Shown here: in pieces, positions 1 through 10,263 of the stretch
Layout: every line of letters starts with the position of its first letter
Position numbering within the stretch: position 1 is the first letter of the stretch
From: Chiridota heheva
Lineage: Eukaryota > Echinodermata > Holothuroidea > Apodida > Chiridotidae
Direction of reading: 5' to 3'
Length of the DNA: 64,000 nt
NCBI GenBank assembly: GCA_020152595.1
Contig: JAIGNY010000123.1
Coordinates: forward strand, 137,251 to 201,250
Made by a program: the position numbers and the translations under genes
Notes under the pieces: model-generated
The model's database searches: none
Seen by the model: the letters and a program-made list of their open reading frames with translations, nothing else
Told to the model about the DNA's origin: nothing

Positions 1-142
1 TCTGATCCCAAATTGTTTGACATTTTTGAAAAGCCTGGTCATCGCCCTATTAAAAAAAAACCGTCACGGAGGAAAATAATTTTGAACCCATTGGATGCCA
101 CCCCTCACCCTTTTTGACGTTTTTAAGTCTCATTGACTTAGT
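1..142. repeat. Partial unit at left edge
   Basis: The 3' part of a unit, starting in the GATCCCAAATT region and running to the GTGCAC anchor at 143. The stretch between CCTGGTCA and CCGTCACGG carries an A-rich run (nine A at about 52-60) in place of the usual TTGAACAAAA. The array therefore continues beyond the left edge. Confidence 0.9.
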
Positions 143-485
143 GTGCACATAATTATTGCCTTACGGATACAGCTAATTAGAGGTAGCTAATTACAACTTA
201 AAACGGTTTGCATATCTGAAAGGTCTCTAGTCCTCTGTTCCGAGCAGATAAAACTTTCAAAAAATGTGTCTTTTGAGGCGTAATTCAACCAAATTTTTGC
301 CACTTTACGTAAATCATTGAAAAGATTTTGTTCCTCTGCAAAAACGGCTGATTGAGTCTATTTGAAAAATCTGATCCCAAATTGTTTGACATTTTTAAAA
401 AAATTGGTCACGGAGGAAAATAATTTTGAACCCATTGGATGCCACCCCTCTCCCTTTTGACGTTTTTAAGTCTCATTGACTTAGT
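143..485. repeat. L unit with about 43 bp internal deletion
   Basis: This unit is 343 bp instead of about 386. The loss lies near 400, where a run of A is followed directly by TTGGTCACGGAGG, so the usual AAGCCTGGTCACCCCCCTATTGAAC and following bases are missing. Its L-specific segment is also unusually diverged (ACAACTTAAAACGG near 195-210). Confidence 0.85.
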
Positions 486-2100
486 GTGCACATAATTATT
501 GCCTTACGGAAACAGCTAATTAGAGGTAGCTAATTACAATTTAATATACATTTTCGCATATCAAACGAAAGGTCTAATAGTCCTCTGTCCCGAGCAGATA
601 AAATTTTCAAAAATGTGTCGTTTTGAGGCGTAATTCAACCAAATTGTGCCCCACTTTACGTAAATCATTCCGAATATCTCAGATTTTGTTCCTCTGCAAA
701 AACGGCTGATTGAGTCTATTTAAATAGATCCGATCCCGATTTTTTTTGACATTTTTGAAAAGCCTGGTCACCCCCCTATTGAACAAAACCGTCACGGAGG
801 AAAATAATTTTGAACCCCATTGGATGCCAACCGTCTCCCTGTTTGACGTTTTTAAGTCTCATTGACTTAGCGTGCACATAATTATTGTTACGGATACAGC
901 TAATTAGAGGTGCAAAACGGCTGACTGAGTCTACTTGAATAAATCCGATCCCAAATTTTTTGACATTTTTGAAAAGCCTGGTCATCCCCTATTGAACAAA
1001 AGGGTCACGGAGGAAAATGGTTTTGAACCCATTGATGCCACCCTCTCCCTGTTTGACATTTTTAAGTCTCATTGACTTCGTGTGCACATAATTATTGCCT
1101 TACGGAAACAGCTAATTAGAGGTAGCTAATTACAATTTAATATACAATTTCGCATATCAAACGAAAGTTCTAATAGTCCTTTGTCCCCCGAGCAGATAAA
1201 ACTTTCAAAAAATGTGTCGTTTTGAGGCGTAATTCAACCAAATTGCGCCCCACTTTACGTAAATCATTCCGAAATTCTCAGATTTTGTTCCTCTGCAAAA
1301 ACGGCTGATTGAGTCTATTTGAATAGATCCGATCCCAAATTTGTTGACATTTTTGAAAAGCCTGGTCACCCCCCTATTGAACAAAACCGTCACGGAGGAA
1401 AAGAATTTTGAACCCATTGGATGCCACCCCTCTCCCTTTTTGACGTTTTTAAGTCTCATTGACTTAGCGTGCACATAATTATTGCCTTACGGATACAGCT
1501 AATTAGAGGTAGCAAAACGGCTGACTGAGTCTACTTGAATAGATCCTTTCCCAAATTTTTTGACATTTTTAAAAAGCCTGGTCATCCCCCTATTGAACAA
1601 AACAATCACGGAGGAAAATGGTTTTGAACCCATTGGATGCCACTCCTCTCCCTGTTTGACGTTTTTAAGTCTCATTGACTTAGTGTGCACATAATTATTG
1701 CCTTACGGAAACAGCTAATTAGAGGTAGCTAATTACAATTTAATATACAATTTCGCATATCAAACGAAAGTTCTAATAGTCCTCTGTCCCCCGAGCAGAT
1801 AAAACTTTTAAAACAATGTGTCGTTTTGAGGCGTAATTCAACCAAATTGCGCCCCACTTTACCTAAATCATTCCAAAATTCTCAGATTTTGTTCCTCTGC
1901 AAAAACGGCTGATTGAGTCTATTTGAATAGATCCGATCCCAAATTTGTTGACATTTTTAAAAAGCCTGGTCACCCCCCTATTGAACAAAACCGTCATGGA
2001 GGAAAAGAATTTTGAACCCATTGGATGCCACCCCTCTCCCTTTTTGACGTTTTTAAGTCTCATTGACTTAGTTTGCACATAATTATTGCCTTATGGAAAC

Positions 2101-2123
2101 AGCTAATTAGAGGTAGCTAATTA
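2101..2123. repeat. Short direct repeat AGCTAATTA x2 at the S/L branch point
   Basis: AGCTAATTA at 2101-2109 and again at 2115-2123, a 14-bp spaced direct repeat present in essentially every L unit. S units keep only the first copy, because the S deletion begins inside the second, just after GGTAGC. TAATTA is itself a palindrome and a homeodomain-type core, but no binding is implied. Confidence 0.75.
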
Positions 2124-2464
2124 CAATTTAATATACAATTTCGCATATCAAACGAAAGGTCTAATAGTCCTCTGTCCCCCGAGCAGATAAAATTTTCAAA
2201 AATGTGTTGTTTTGAGGCGTAATTCAACCAAATTGCGCCCCACGTTACGTAAATCATTCCGAAATTCTCAGACTTTGTTCCTCTGCAAAAACGGCTGATT
2301 GAGTCTATTTGAATAAATCCGATCCCAAATTTTTTGTCATTTTTGAAAAGCCTGGTCACCCCCCTATTGAACAAAACCGTCACGGAGGAAAATGGTTTTG
2401 AACCCATTGGATGCCACCCCTCTCCCTTTTTGACGTTTTTAAGTCTCATTGACTTAGCGTGCAC
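2117..2464 (-). other. Recurrent open frame in the satellite, probably not a gene
   Basis: A 115-codon frame on the minus strand, the longest of a class recurring in most units. It opens at GTG inside the GTGCAC anchor; the first ATG is five codons further on. S units give a related 63-codon frame ending at a TAG in CTAATTA. L2 units give 84 codons ending at TAA created by TTATAAGG. L is 386 bp, so the frame cannot continue from unit to unit. Many copies are broken by one-base indels in T and C runs. No domain, signal peptide or family resemblance was recognised. I regard it as a by-product of the consensus. Confidence 0.25.
2141..2157 (-). other. CENP-B-box-like 17-mer, representative L1 copy
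   Basis: On the minus strand the 17-mer reads TTTCGTTTGATATGCGA. Against the mammalian CENP-B box as I remember it (YTTCGTTGGAARCGGGA) it matches 13 of 17 positions. Of the essential bases (TTCG, A, CGGG) it matches TTCG and A fully but only two of the final four. The motif lies in the L-only segment, so L units carry it and S units do not. Its arms (TTTCG and CGAAA) also form a short inverted repeat. The resemblance may be chance. Confidence 0.3.
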
Positions 2465-2674
2465 ATAATTATTGCCTTACGGATACAGCTAATTAGAGGT
2501 AGCAAAACGGCTGACTGAGTCTACTTGAATAAATCCTCTCCCAAATTTTTTGACATTTTTGAAAAGCCTGGTCATCCCCCTATTGAACAAAACGATCACG
2601 GAGGAAAATGGTTTTGAACCCATTGGATGCCACTCCTCTCCCTGTTTGACGTTTTTAAGTCTCATTGACTTAGT
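2459..2674. repeat. Representative S short unit, block I form
   Basis: A 216-bp unit. The junction AGGTAGC/AAAACGG lies at about 2503/2504, where an L unit would continue TAATTACAA. It reads CTGACTGAGTCTACTTG where neighbouring L units read CTGATTGAGTCTATTTG, and CTCCCTGTTTGACG near 2640. Confidence 0.92.
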
Positions 2675-3659
2675 GTGCACATAATTATTGCCTTACGGAA
2701 ACAGCTAATTAGAGGTAGCTAATTACAATTTAATATACAATTTCGCATATCAAACGAAAGTTCTAATAGTCCTCTGTCCCCCGAGCAGATAAAACTTTCA
2801 AAAATGTGTCGTTTTGAGGCGTAATTCAACCAAATTGCGCCCCACTTTACCTAAATCATTCCAAAATTCTCAGATTTTGTTCCTCTGCAAAAACGGCTGA
2901 TTGAGTCTATTTGAATAGATCCGATCCCAAATTTGTTGACATTTTTAAAAAGCCTGGTCACCCCCCTATTGAACAAAACCGTCACGGAGGAAAAGAATTT
3001 TGAACCCATTGGATGCCACCCCTCTCCCTTTTTGACGTTTTTAAGTCTCATTGACTTAGTGTGCACATAATTATTGCCTTACGGAAACAGCTAATTAGAG
3101 GTAGCTAATTACAATTTAATATACAATTTTGCATATCAAACGAAAGGTCTAATAGTCTTCTGTCTCCCGAGCAGAAAAAATTTTCGAAAAATGTGTTGTT
3201 TTGAGGCGTAATTCAACCAAATTGCGCCCCACGTTACGTAAATCATTCCGAAATTCTCAGACTTTGTTCCTCTGCAAAAACGGCTGATTGAGTCTATTTG
3301 AATAAATCCGATCCCAAATTTTTGACATTTTTGAAAAGCCTGGTCACCCCTATTGAACAAAACCGTCACGGAGGAAAATGGTTTTGAACCCATTGGATGC
3401 CACCCCTCTCCCTTTTTGACGTTTTTAAGTCTCATTGACTTAGCGTGCACATAATTATTGCCTTACGGATACAGCTAATTAGAGGTAGCAAAACGGCTGA
3501 CTGAGTCTACTTGAATAAATCCGATCCCAAATTTTTTGACATTTTTGAAAAGCCTGGTCACTCCCCTATTGAACAAAACCGTCACGGAGGAAAATGGTTT
3601 TGAACCCATTGGATGCCACCCTCTCCCTGTTTGACGTTTTTAAGTCTCATTGACTTAGT
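2675..3659. repeat. LLS trimer, copy 2 (block I)
   Basis: Units 2675-3060 (L), 3061-3444 (L) and 3445-3659 (S), 985 bp. The first L shares with the preceding trimer the rare variants TTTACCTAAATCATTCC and GGAAAAGAATTTTGAACCC, so the two trimers are adjacent sister copies. Confidence 0.9.
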
Positions 3660-4639
3660 GTGCACATAATTATTGCTTTACGGAAACAGCTAATTACAGG
3701 TAGCTAATTACAATTTAATATACAATTTCGCATATCAAACGAAAGGTCTAATAGTCCTCTGTCCCCGAGCAGATAAAATTTTCGAAAAATGTGTGTTTTG
3801 AGGCGTAATTCAACCAAATTGCGCCCCACTTTACGTAAATCATTCCAAAATTCTCAGATTTTGTTCCTCTGCAAAAACGGCTGATTGAGTCTATTTGAAT
3901 AGATCCGATCCCAAATTTTTGACATTTTTGAAAAGCCTGGTCACCCCCCTATTGAACAAAACCGTCACGGAGGAAAATGGTTTTGAACCCATTGGATGCC
4001 ACCCTCTCCCTTTTTGACGTTTTTAAGTCTCATTGACTTAGCGTGCACATAATTATTGCCTTACGGATACAGCTAATTAGAGGTAGCAAAACGGCTGACT
4101 GAGTCTACTTGAATAAATCCGATCCCAAATTTTTTGACATTTTTGAAAAGCCTGGTCACCCCCTATTGAACAAAACTATCACGGAGGAAAATGGTTTTGA
4201 ACCCATTGGATGCCACCCTCTCCCTGTTTGACGTTTTAAGTCTCATTGACTTAGTGTGCACATAATTATTGCCTTACGGAAACAGCTAATTAGAGGTAGC
4301 TAATTACAATTTAATATACAATTTCGCATATCAAACGAAAGTTCTATAGTCCTCTGTCCCCGAGCAGATAAAATTTTCGAAAAATGTGTTGTTTTGAGGC
4401 GTAATTCAACCAAATTGCGCCCCACTTTACGTAAATCATTCCAAATTCTCAGATTTTGTTCCTCTGCAAAAACGGCTGATTGAGTCTATTTGAATAGATC
4501 CGATCCCAAATTGTTTGACATTTTTAAAAAGCCTGGTCACCCCTTCATTAAAAAAAACCGTCACGGAGGAAAATAATTTTGAACCCATTGGATGCCACCC
4601 CTCTCCCTTTTTGACGTTTTTAAGTCTCATTGACTTAGT

Positions 4640-5134
4640 GTGCACATAATTATTGCCTTACGGAAACAGCTAATTAGAGGTAGCTAATTACAATTTAATA
4701 TACAGTTTCGCATATCAAACGAAAGGTCTAATAGTCCTCTGTCCCCTGAGCAGAGAAAATTTTCGAAAAATGTGTTGTTTTGAGGCGTAATTCAACCAAA
4801 GCCCCACGTTACGTAAATCATTCCGAAATTCTCAGACTTTGTTCCTCTGCAAAACGGCTGACTGAGTCTACGTGAATAAATCCGATCCCAAATTTTTTGT
4901 CATTTTTGAAAAGCCTGGTTTTCACGGAGGAAAATGGTTTTGAACCCATTGGTGCCACCCCTCTCCCGTTTTTAAGTCTCATTGAACAAAACCTTATAGA
5001 TCACGCTAATTAGAGGAAAATGGTTTTGAATAAATCCTCCAAATTTTTTGACATTTTTGAAAAGCCTGGTCATCCCCTCACGGAGGAAAATGGTTTTGAA
5101 CCCTTTTGACGTTTTTAAGTCTCATTGACTTAGT
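4640..5134. repeat. Scrambled L+S pair
   Basis: This 495-bp interval would normally hold L plus S (about 602 bp). The L-specific part is intact to about 4860. From about 4915 to 5105 the order breaks: GCCTGGTTTTCACGGAGG, CTCCCGTTTTTAAG, CATTGAACAAAACC, then fragments of AAATGGTTTTGAA joined to AAATCCTCC. Every fragment is a local repeat word in the wrong order. It is either a template-switch scar or a consensus error. Confidence 0.8.
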
Positions 5135-5521
5135 GTGCACATAATTATAGCCTTACGGAAACAGCTAATTAGAGGTAGCTAATTACAATTTAATATACAA
5201 TTTCGCATATCAAACGAAAGTTCTAATAGTCCTTTGTCCCCCGAGCAGATAAAACTTTCAAAAAATGTGTCTTTTTGAGGCGTAATTCAACCAAATTGCG
5301 CCCCACTTTACCTAAATCATTCCAAAATTCTCAGATTTTGTTCCTCTGTAAAAACGGCTGATTGAGTCTATTTGAATAGATCCGATCCCAAATTTGTTGA
5401 CATTTTTAAAAAGCCTGGTCACCCCCCTATTGAACAAAACCGTCACGGAGGAAAATAATTTTGAACCCATTGGATGCCACCCCTCTCCCTTTTTGACGTT
5501 TTTAAGTCTCATTGACTTAGC

Positions 5522-5928
5522 GTGCACATAATTATTGCCTTACGGATTTTGTAGCAAAACGGCTGACCTTGAATAATCCTTTCCCAAATTTTTGACATTT
5601 TTGAAAAGCCTGGTCATCCCCTATTGAACAAAACGTCACGGAGGAAAATGGTTTTGAACCCATTGGATGCCACCTTTCTCCCTTTTGACGTTTTTAAGTC
5701 TCATTGACTTAGCGTGCACATAATTATTGCCTTACGGATACAGCTAATTAGAGGTAGCAAAACGGCTGACTGAGTCTACTTGAATAAATCCGATCCCAAA
5801 TTTTTTGACATTTTTGAAAAGCCTGGTCACCCCCTATTGAACAAAACCGTCACGGAGGAAAATGGTCATGAACCCATTGGATGCCACCCCTCTCCCTGTT
5901 TGACGTTTTTAAGTCTCATTGACTTTGT
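5522..5928. repeat. Two S units in tandem, first truncated
   Basis: Intervals of 192 and 215 bp. The first S lacks part of the segment between TTACGGAT and GTAGCAAAACGG (it reads TTACGGATTTTGTAGC) and has shortened words around CTGACCTTGAATAATCC. Confidence 0.82.
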
Positions 5929-6527
5929 GTGCACATAACTTTTGCCTTACGGAAACAGCTAATTAGAGGTAGCTAATTACAATTTGATATACAATTTCGC
6001 ATATCAAACGAAAGGTCTAACAATCTTCTGTCCCCGGAGCAGATAAAATTTTCGATAAATGTATTGTTTTGAGGCGTAATTTAACCAAATTGCGCCCCAC
6101 GTTACGTAAATCATTCCGAAATTCTCAGACTTTGTTCCTCTGCAAAAACGGCTGATTGAGTCTATTTGAATAGATCCGATCCCAAATTTTTGACATTTTT
6201 AAAAGCCTGGTCACCCCCTATTGAACAAAACTGTCACGGAGGAAAATGGTTTTGAACCCATTGGATGCCACCCCCTTCTTCCTTTTTGACGTTTTTAAGT
6301 CTCATTGACTTAGCGTGCACATAATTATTGCCTTACGGATACAGCTAATTAGAGGTAGCAAAACGGCTGACTGAGTCTACTTGAATAAATCCTTTCCCAA
6401 ATTTTTTGACATTTTTAAAAGCCTGGTCATCCCCATTGAACAAAACAATCACGGAGGAAAATGGTTTTGAACCCATTGGATGCCACCCCTCTCCCTGTTT
6501 GACGTTTTTAAGTCTCATTGACTTAGT

Positions 6528-7512
6528 GTGCACATAATTATTGCCTTACGGAAACAGCTAATTACAGGTAGCTAATTACAATTTAATATACAATTTCGCA
6601 TATCAAACGAAAGGTCTAATAGTCTTCTGTCCCCGGAGCAGATAAAATTTTCGATAAATGTGTTGTTTTGAGGCGTAATTTAACCAAATTGCGCCCCACT
6701 TTACGTAAATCATTCCGAAATTCGCAGACTTTGTTCCTCTGCAAAAACGGCTGATTGAGTCTATTTGAATAGATCCGATCCCAAATTTTTTGACATTTTT
6801 GAAAAGCCTGGTCACCCCCCTATTGAACAAAACCGTCACGGAGGAAAATAATTTTGAACCCATTGGATGCCACCCCTTTCCTTTTTGACGTTTTTAAGTC
6901 TCATTGATTTAGTGTGCACATAATTATTGCCTTACGGATACAGCTAATTAGAGGTAACTAATTACAATTTAATATACAATTTCGCATATCAAACAAAAGG
7001 TCTAATAGTCCTCTGTACCCCGAGCAGATAAAATTTTCGAAAAATGTGTCGTTTTAAGGCGTAATTTAACCAAATTGCGCCCCACGTTGCGTAAATCATT
7101 CCGAAATTCTGAGACTTTGTTCCTCTGCAAAAACGGCTGATTGAGTCTATTTGAATAAATCCGATCCCAAATTTTTTGACATTTTTGAAAAGCCTGGTCA
7201 CCCCTATTGAACAAAACCGTCACGGAGGAAAATGGTTTTGAACCCATTGGATGCCACCCCTCTCCCTTTTTGACGTTTTTAAGTCTCATTGACTTAGCGT
7301 GCACATAATTATTGCCTTACGGATACAGCTAATTAGAGGTAGCAAAACGGCTGACTGAGTCTACTTGAATAAATCCGATCCCAAATTTTTTGACATTTTT
7401 GAAAAGCCTGGTCACCCCCCTATTGAACAAAACCATCACGGAGGAAAATGGTTTTGAACCCATTGGATGCCACCCCTCTCCCTTTTGACGTTTTAAGTCT
7501 CATTGACTTAGT
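6528..7512. repeat. LLS trimer, copy 3 (block I)
   Basis: Units 6528-6913 (L), 6914-7298 (L) and 7299-7512 (S), 985 bp. Internal anchors are T-type at 6914 and C-type at 7299, as in other LLS trimers. Confidence 0.88.
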
Positions 7513-8484
7513 GTGCACATAATTATTGCCTTACGGAAACAGCTAATTACAGGTAGCTAATTACAATTTAATATACAATTTCGCATATCAAACGAAAGTT
7601 CTATAGTCCTCTGTCCCCGAGCAGATAAAACTTTTAAAACAATGTGTCGTTTTGAGGCGTAATTCAACCAAATTGCGCCCCACTTTACGTAAATCATTCC
7701 AAAATTCTCAGATTTTGTTCCTCTGCAAAAACGGCTGATTGAGTCTATTTGAATAGATCCGATCCCAAATTTTTGACATTTTTGAAAAGCCTGGTCACCC
7801 CTATTGAACAAAACCGTCACGGAGGAAAATGGTTTTGAACCCATTGGATGCCACCCTCTCCCTTTTTGACGTTTTTAAGTCTCATTGACTTAGTGTGCAC
7901 ATAATTATTGCCTTACGGAAACAGCTAATTAGAGGTAGCTAATTACAATTTAATATACAATTTTGCATATCAAACTAAAAGGTCTAATAGTCCTCTGTCC
8001 CTGAGCAGATAAAATTTTCGAAAAATGTGTTGTTTTGAGGCGTAATTCAACCAAAACGTTACGTAAATCATTTCGAAATTCTCAGACTTTGTTCCTCTGC
8101 AAAAACGGCTGATTGAGTCTATTTGAATAAATCCGATCCCAAATTTTTGACATTTTTGAAAAGCCTGGTCACCCCTATTGAACAAAACTGTCACGGAGGA
8201 AAATGGTTTTGAACCCATTGGATGCCACCCCTCTCCTTTTTGACGTTTTTAAGTCTCATTGACTTAGCGTGCACATAATTATTGCCTTACGGATACAGCT
8301 AATTAGAGGTAGCAAAACGGCTGACTGAGTCTACTTGAATAAATCCGATCCCAAATTTTTTGACATTTTTGAAAAGCCTGGTCACCCCCCTATTGAACAA
8401 AACCGTCACGGAGGAAAATGGTTGTGAACCCATTGGATGCCACCCCTCTCCTTTTTTGACGTTTTTAAGTCTCATTGACTTAGT
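7513..8484. repeat. LLS trimer, copy 4 (block I)
   Basis: Units 7513-7894 (L), 7895-8268 (L, 374 bp) and 8269-8484 (S). The second L has lost about 11 bp near 8055: AACCAAAACGTTACG replaces AACCAAATTGCGCCCCACGTTACG. Confidence 0.88.
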
Positions 8485-8865
8485 GTGCACATAATTATTG
8501 CCTTACGGATACAGCTAATTACAGGTAGCTAATTACAATAAACATACATTTTCGCATATCAAACGAAAGGTCTACTAGTCCTCTGTCCCCGAGCAGATAA
8601 AATTTTCGAAAAATGTGTTGTTTTAAGGCGTGATTCAACCAAATTGCGCCCCACTTTACGTAAATCATTTCGAAAATCTCAGATTTTGTTCCTCTGCAAA
8701 AACGGCTGATTGAGTCTATTTGAATATATCCGATCCCAAATTTTTGACATTTTTGAAAAGCCTGGTAACCCCTATTGAACAAAACTGTCACGGAGGAAAA
8801 TGGTTTTGAACCCATTGATGCCACCTCTCTTCCTTTTTGACGTTTTTAAGTCTCATTGACTTAGC

Positions 8866-9261
8866 GTGCACATAATTATTGCCTTACGGATTTTAGAGGT
8901 AGCAAAACGGCTGACTGAGTCTACTTGAATGATCCTTTTTTTTTGAAATTTTTGAAAAGCCTGGTCATCCCCTATTGAACAAAAATCACGGAGGAAAATG
9001 GTTTTGAACCCATTTATTCTCCCTTTTGACGTTTTTAAGTCTCATTGACTTAGCACATAATTATTGCCTTACGGATACAGCTAATTAGAGGTAGCAAAAC
9101 GGCTGACTGAGTCTACTTGAATAAATCCGATCCCTAAATTTTTTGACATTTTGAAAAGCCTGGTCACCCCTATTGAACAAAACGTCACGGAGGAAAATGG
9201 TTTTGAACCCATTGATGCCACCCCTCTCCCTTTTGACGTTTTTAAGTCTCATTGACTTAGT
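8866..9261. repeat. Two S units in tandem, first degenerate
   Basis: Intervals of about 187 and 209 bp. The first S reads TTACGGATTTTAGAGG and GAATGATCC, lacks most of GGATGCCACCCC, and its closing anchor is reduced to TTAGCACATAA near 9051. The second is near normal. Confidence 0.8.
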
Positions 9262-9861
9262 GTGCACATAATTATTGCCTTACGGATACAGCTAATTACA
9301 GGTAGCTAATTACAATAAACATACATTTTCGCATATCAAACGAAAGGTCTACTAGTCCTCTGTCTCCCGAGCACATAAAATTTTCGAAAAATGTGTTGTT
9401 ATAAGGCGTGATTCAACCAAATTGCGCCCCACTTTACGTAAATCATTTCGAAAATCTCAGATTTTGTTCCTCTGCAAAAACGGCTGATTGAGTCTATTTG
9501 AATATATCCGATCCCAAATTTTTTGACATTTTTAAAAAGCCTGGTAAACCCCTATTGAACAAAACTGTCACGGAGGAAAATGGTTTTGAACCCATTGGAT
9601 GCCACCCTTCTTCCTTTTTGACGTTTTTAAGTCTCATTGACTTAGCGTGCACATAATTATTGCCTTACGGATACAGCTAATTAGAGGTAGCAAAACGGCT
9701 GACTGAGTCTACTTGAATAAATCCGATCCTAAATTTTTTGACATTTTTGAAAAGCCTGGTCACCCCCCTATTGAACAAAACCGTCACGGAGGAAAATGGT
9801 TTTGAACCCATTGGATGCCACCCCTCTCCTTTTTGACGTTTTTAAGTCTCATTGACTTAGT

Positions 9862-10263
9862 GTGCACATAATTATTGCCTTACGGATACAGCTAATTACA
9901 GGTAGCTAATTACAATAAACATACATTTTCGCATATCAAACGAAAGGTCTACTAGTCCTCTGTCTCCCGAGCAGATAAATTTTCGAAAAATGTGTTGTTA
10001 TAAGGCGTGATTCAACCAAATTGCGCCCCACTTTACGTAAATCATTTCCGAAAATCTCAGATTTTGTTCCTCTGCAAAAACGGCTGATTGAGTCTATTTG
10101 AATATATCCGATCCCAAATTTTTGACATTTTTGTCAAAAGCCTGGTCACCTTTCTTCCCCCGTTTATTGAACAAAACCATCACGGAGGAAAATGGTTTTG
10201 AACCCATTGGATGCCACCCCCAAAACTCTCCCTTTTGACGTTTTTAAGTCTCATTGACTTAGT
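9862..10263. repeat. L unit with small insertions (402 bp)
   Basis: Three short extra pieces: GTCA inside TTTTTGAAAAG at about 10132, about a dozen bases (TTTCTTCCCC) after GGTCACC at about 10151, and CAAAA after GCCACCCC at about 10220. TTTCTTCC resembles the end of the neighbouring units' GCCACCTTTCTTCC, so the insert may be copied from there. Confidence 0.78.

Larger units (their letters stand above)
2073..2458. repeat. Representative L1 long unit (386 bp)
   Basis: A typical L1 copy. After the anchor come ATTATTGCCTTA, two copies of AGCTAATTA 14 bp apart, AATTTAATATACAATTTCGC, ATATCAAACGAAAGG, TCTAATAGTCCTCTGTCCCCC, GAGCAGATAAAATTTTC, TTGTTTTGAGGCGTAATTC, AACCAAATTGCGCCCCACG, TTACGTAAATCATTCC and TCTCAGACTTTGTTCCTC. 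The part shared with S then begins at GCAAAAACGGCTGATTGAG. The L-specific part runs from about 2119 to 2287. L1 keeps a minus-strand frame open further than L2, because the sense TTTTGAGG has no stop where L2 reads TTATAAGG. Confidence 0.92.
1685..2674. repeat. LLS trimer, copy 1 (block I)
   Basis: Units 1685-2072 (L), 2073-2458 (L) and 2459-2674 (S), 990 bp in total. The internal anchors read TTTGCAC at 2073 and GCGTGCAC at 2459. It is followed directly by a very similar trimer. Confidence 0.9.
1..8484. repeat. Block I: L1-type units with S, mixed LLS and LS order
   Basis: Anchors fall at 143, 486, 872, 1082, 1469, 1685, 2073, 2459, 2675, 3061, 3445, 3660, 4043, 4256, 4640, 5135, 5522, 5714, 5929, 6315, 6528, 6914, 7299, 7513, 7895, 8269 and 8485. 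Intervals near 386 are L and near 214 are S. The L units carry the L1 markers (AATTTAATATAC, GAGCAGATAAAA, TTTTGAGGCGTAATTC). Many S units here read CTCCCTGTTTGACG where other units read CTCCCTTTTTGACG, a variant shared with the L units of block III. Order alternates between LS dimers (about 600 bp) and LLS trimers (about 985 bp). The block is interrupted by a truncated unit near 400 and a scrambled patch near 4.9-5.1 kb. Confidence 0.92.

Noticed and set aside
2141..2157. A true CENP-B box
   Set aside because: The essential CGGG half is TGCG, so it does not meet the functional core. Kept only as a box-like motif and a finding to test.
2395..2406. tRNA-type promoter box (GGTTTTGAACC or GGTTCTGAACC) suggesting a SINE-derived satellite
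   Set aside because: The resemblance to a Pol III B box is only partial (it is a short inverted repeat GGTTC/GAACC), and I found no A box at a suitable distance and no poly-A tail.
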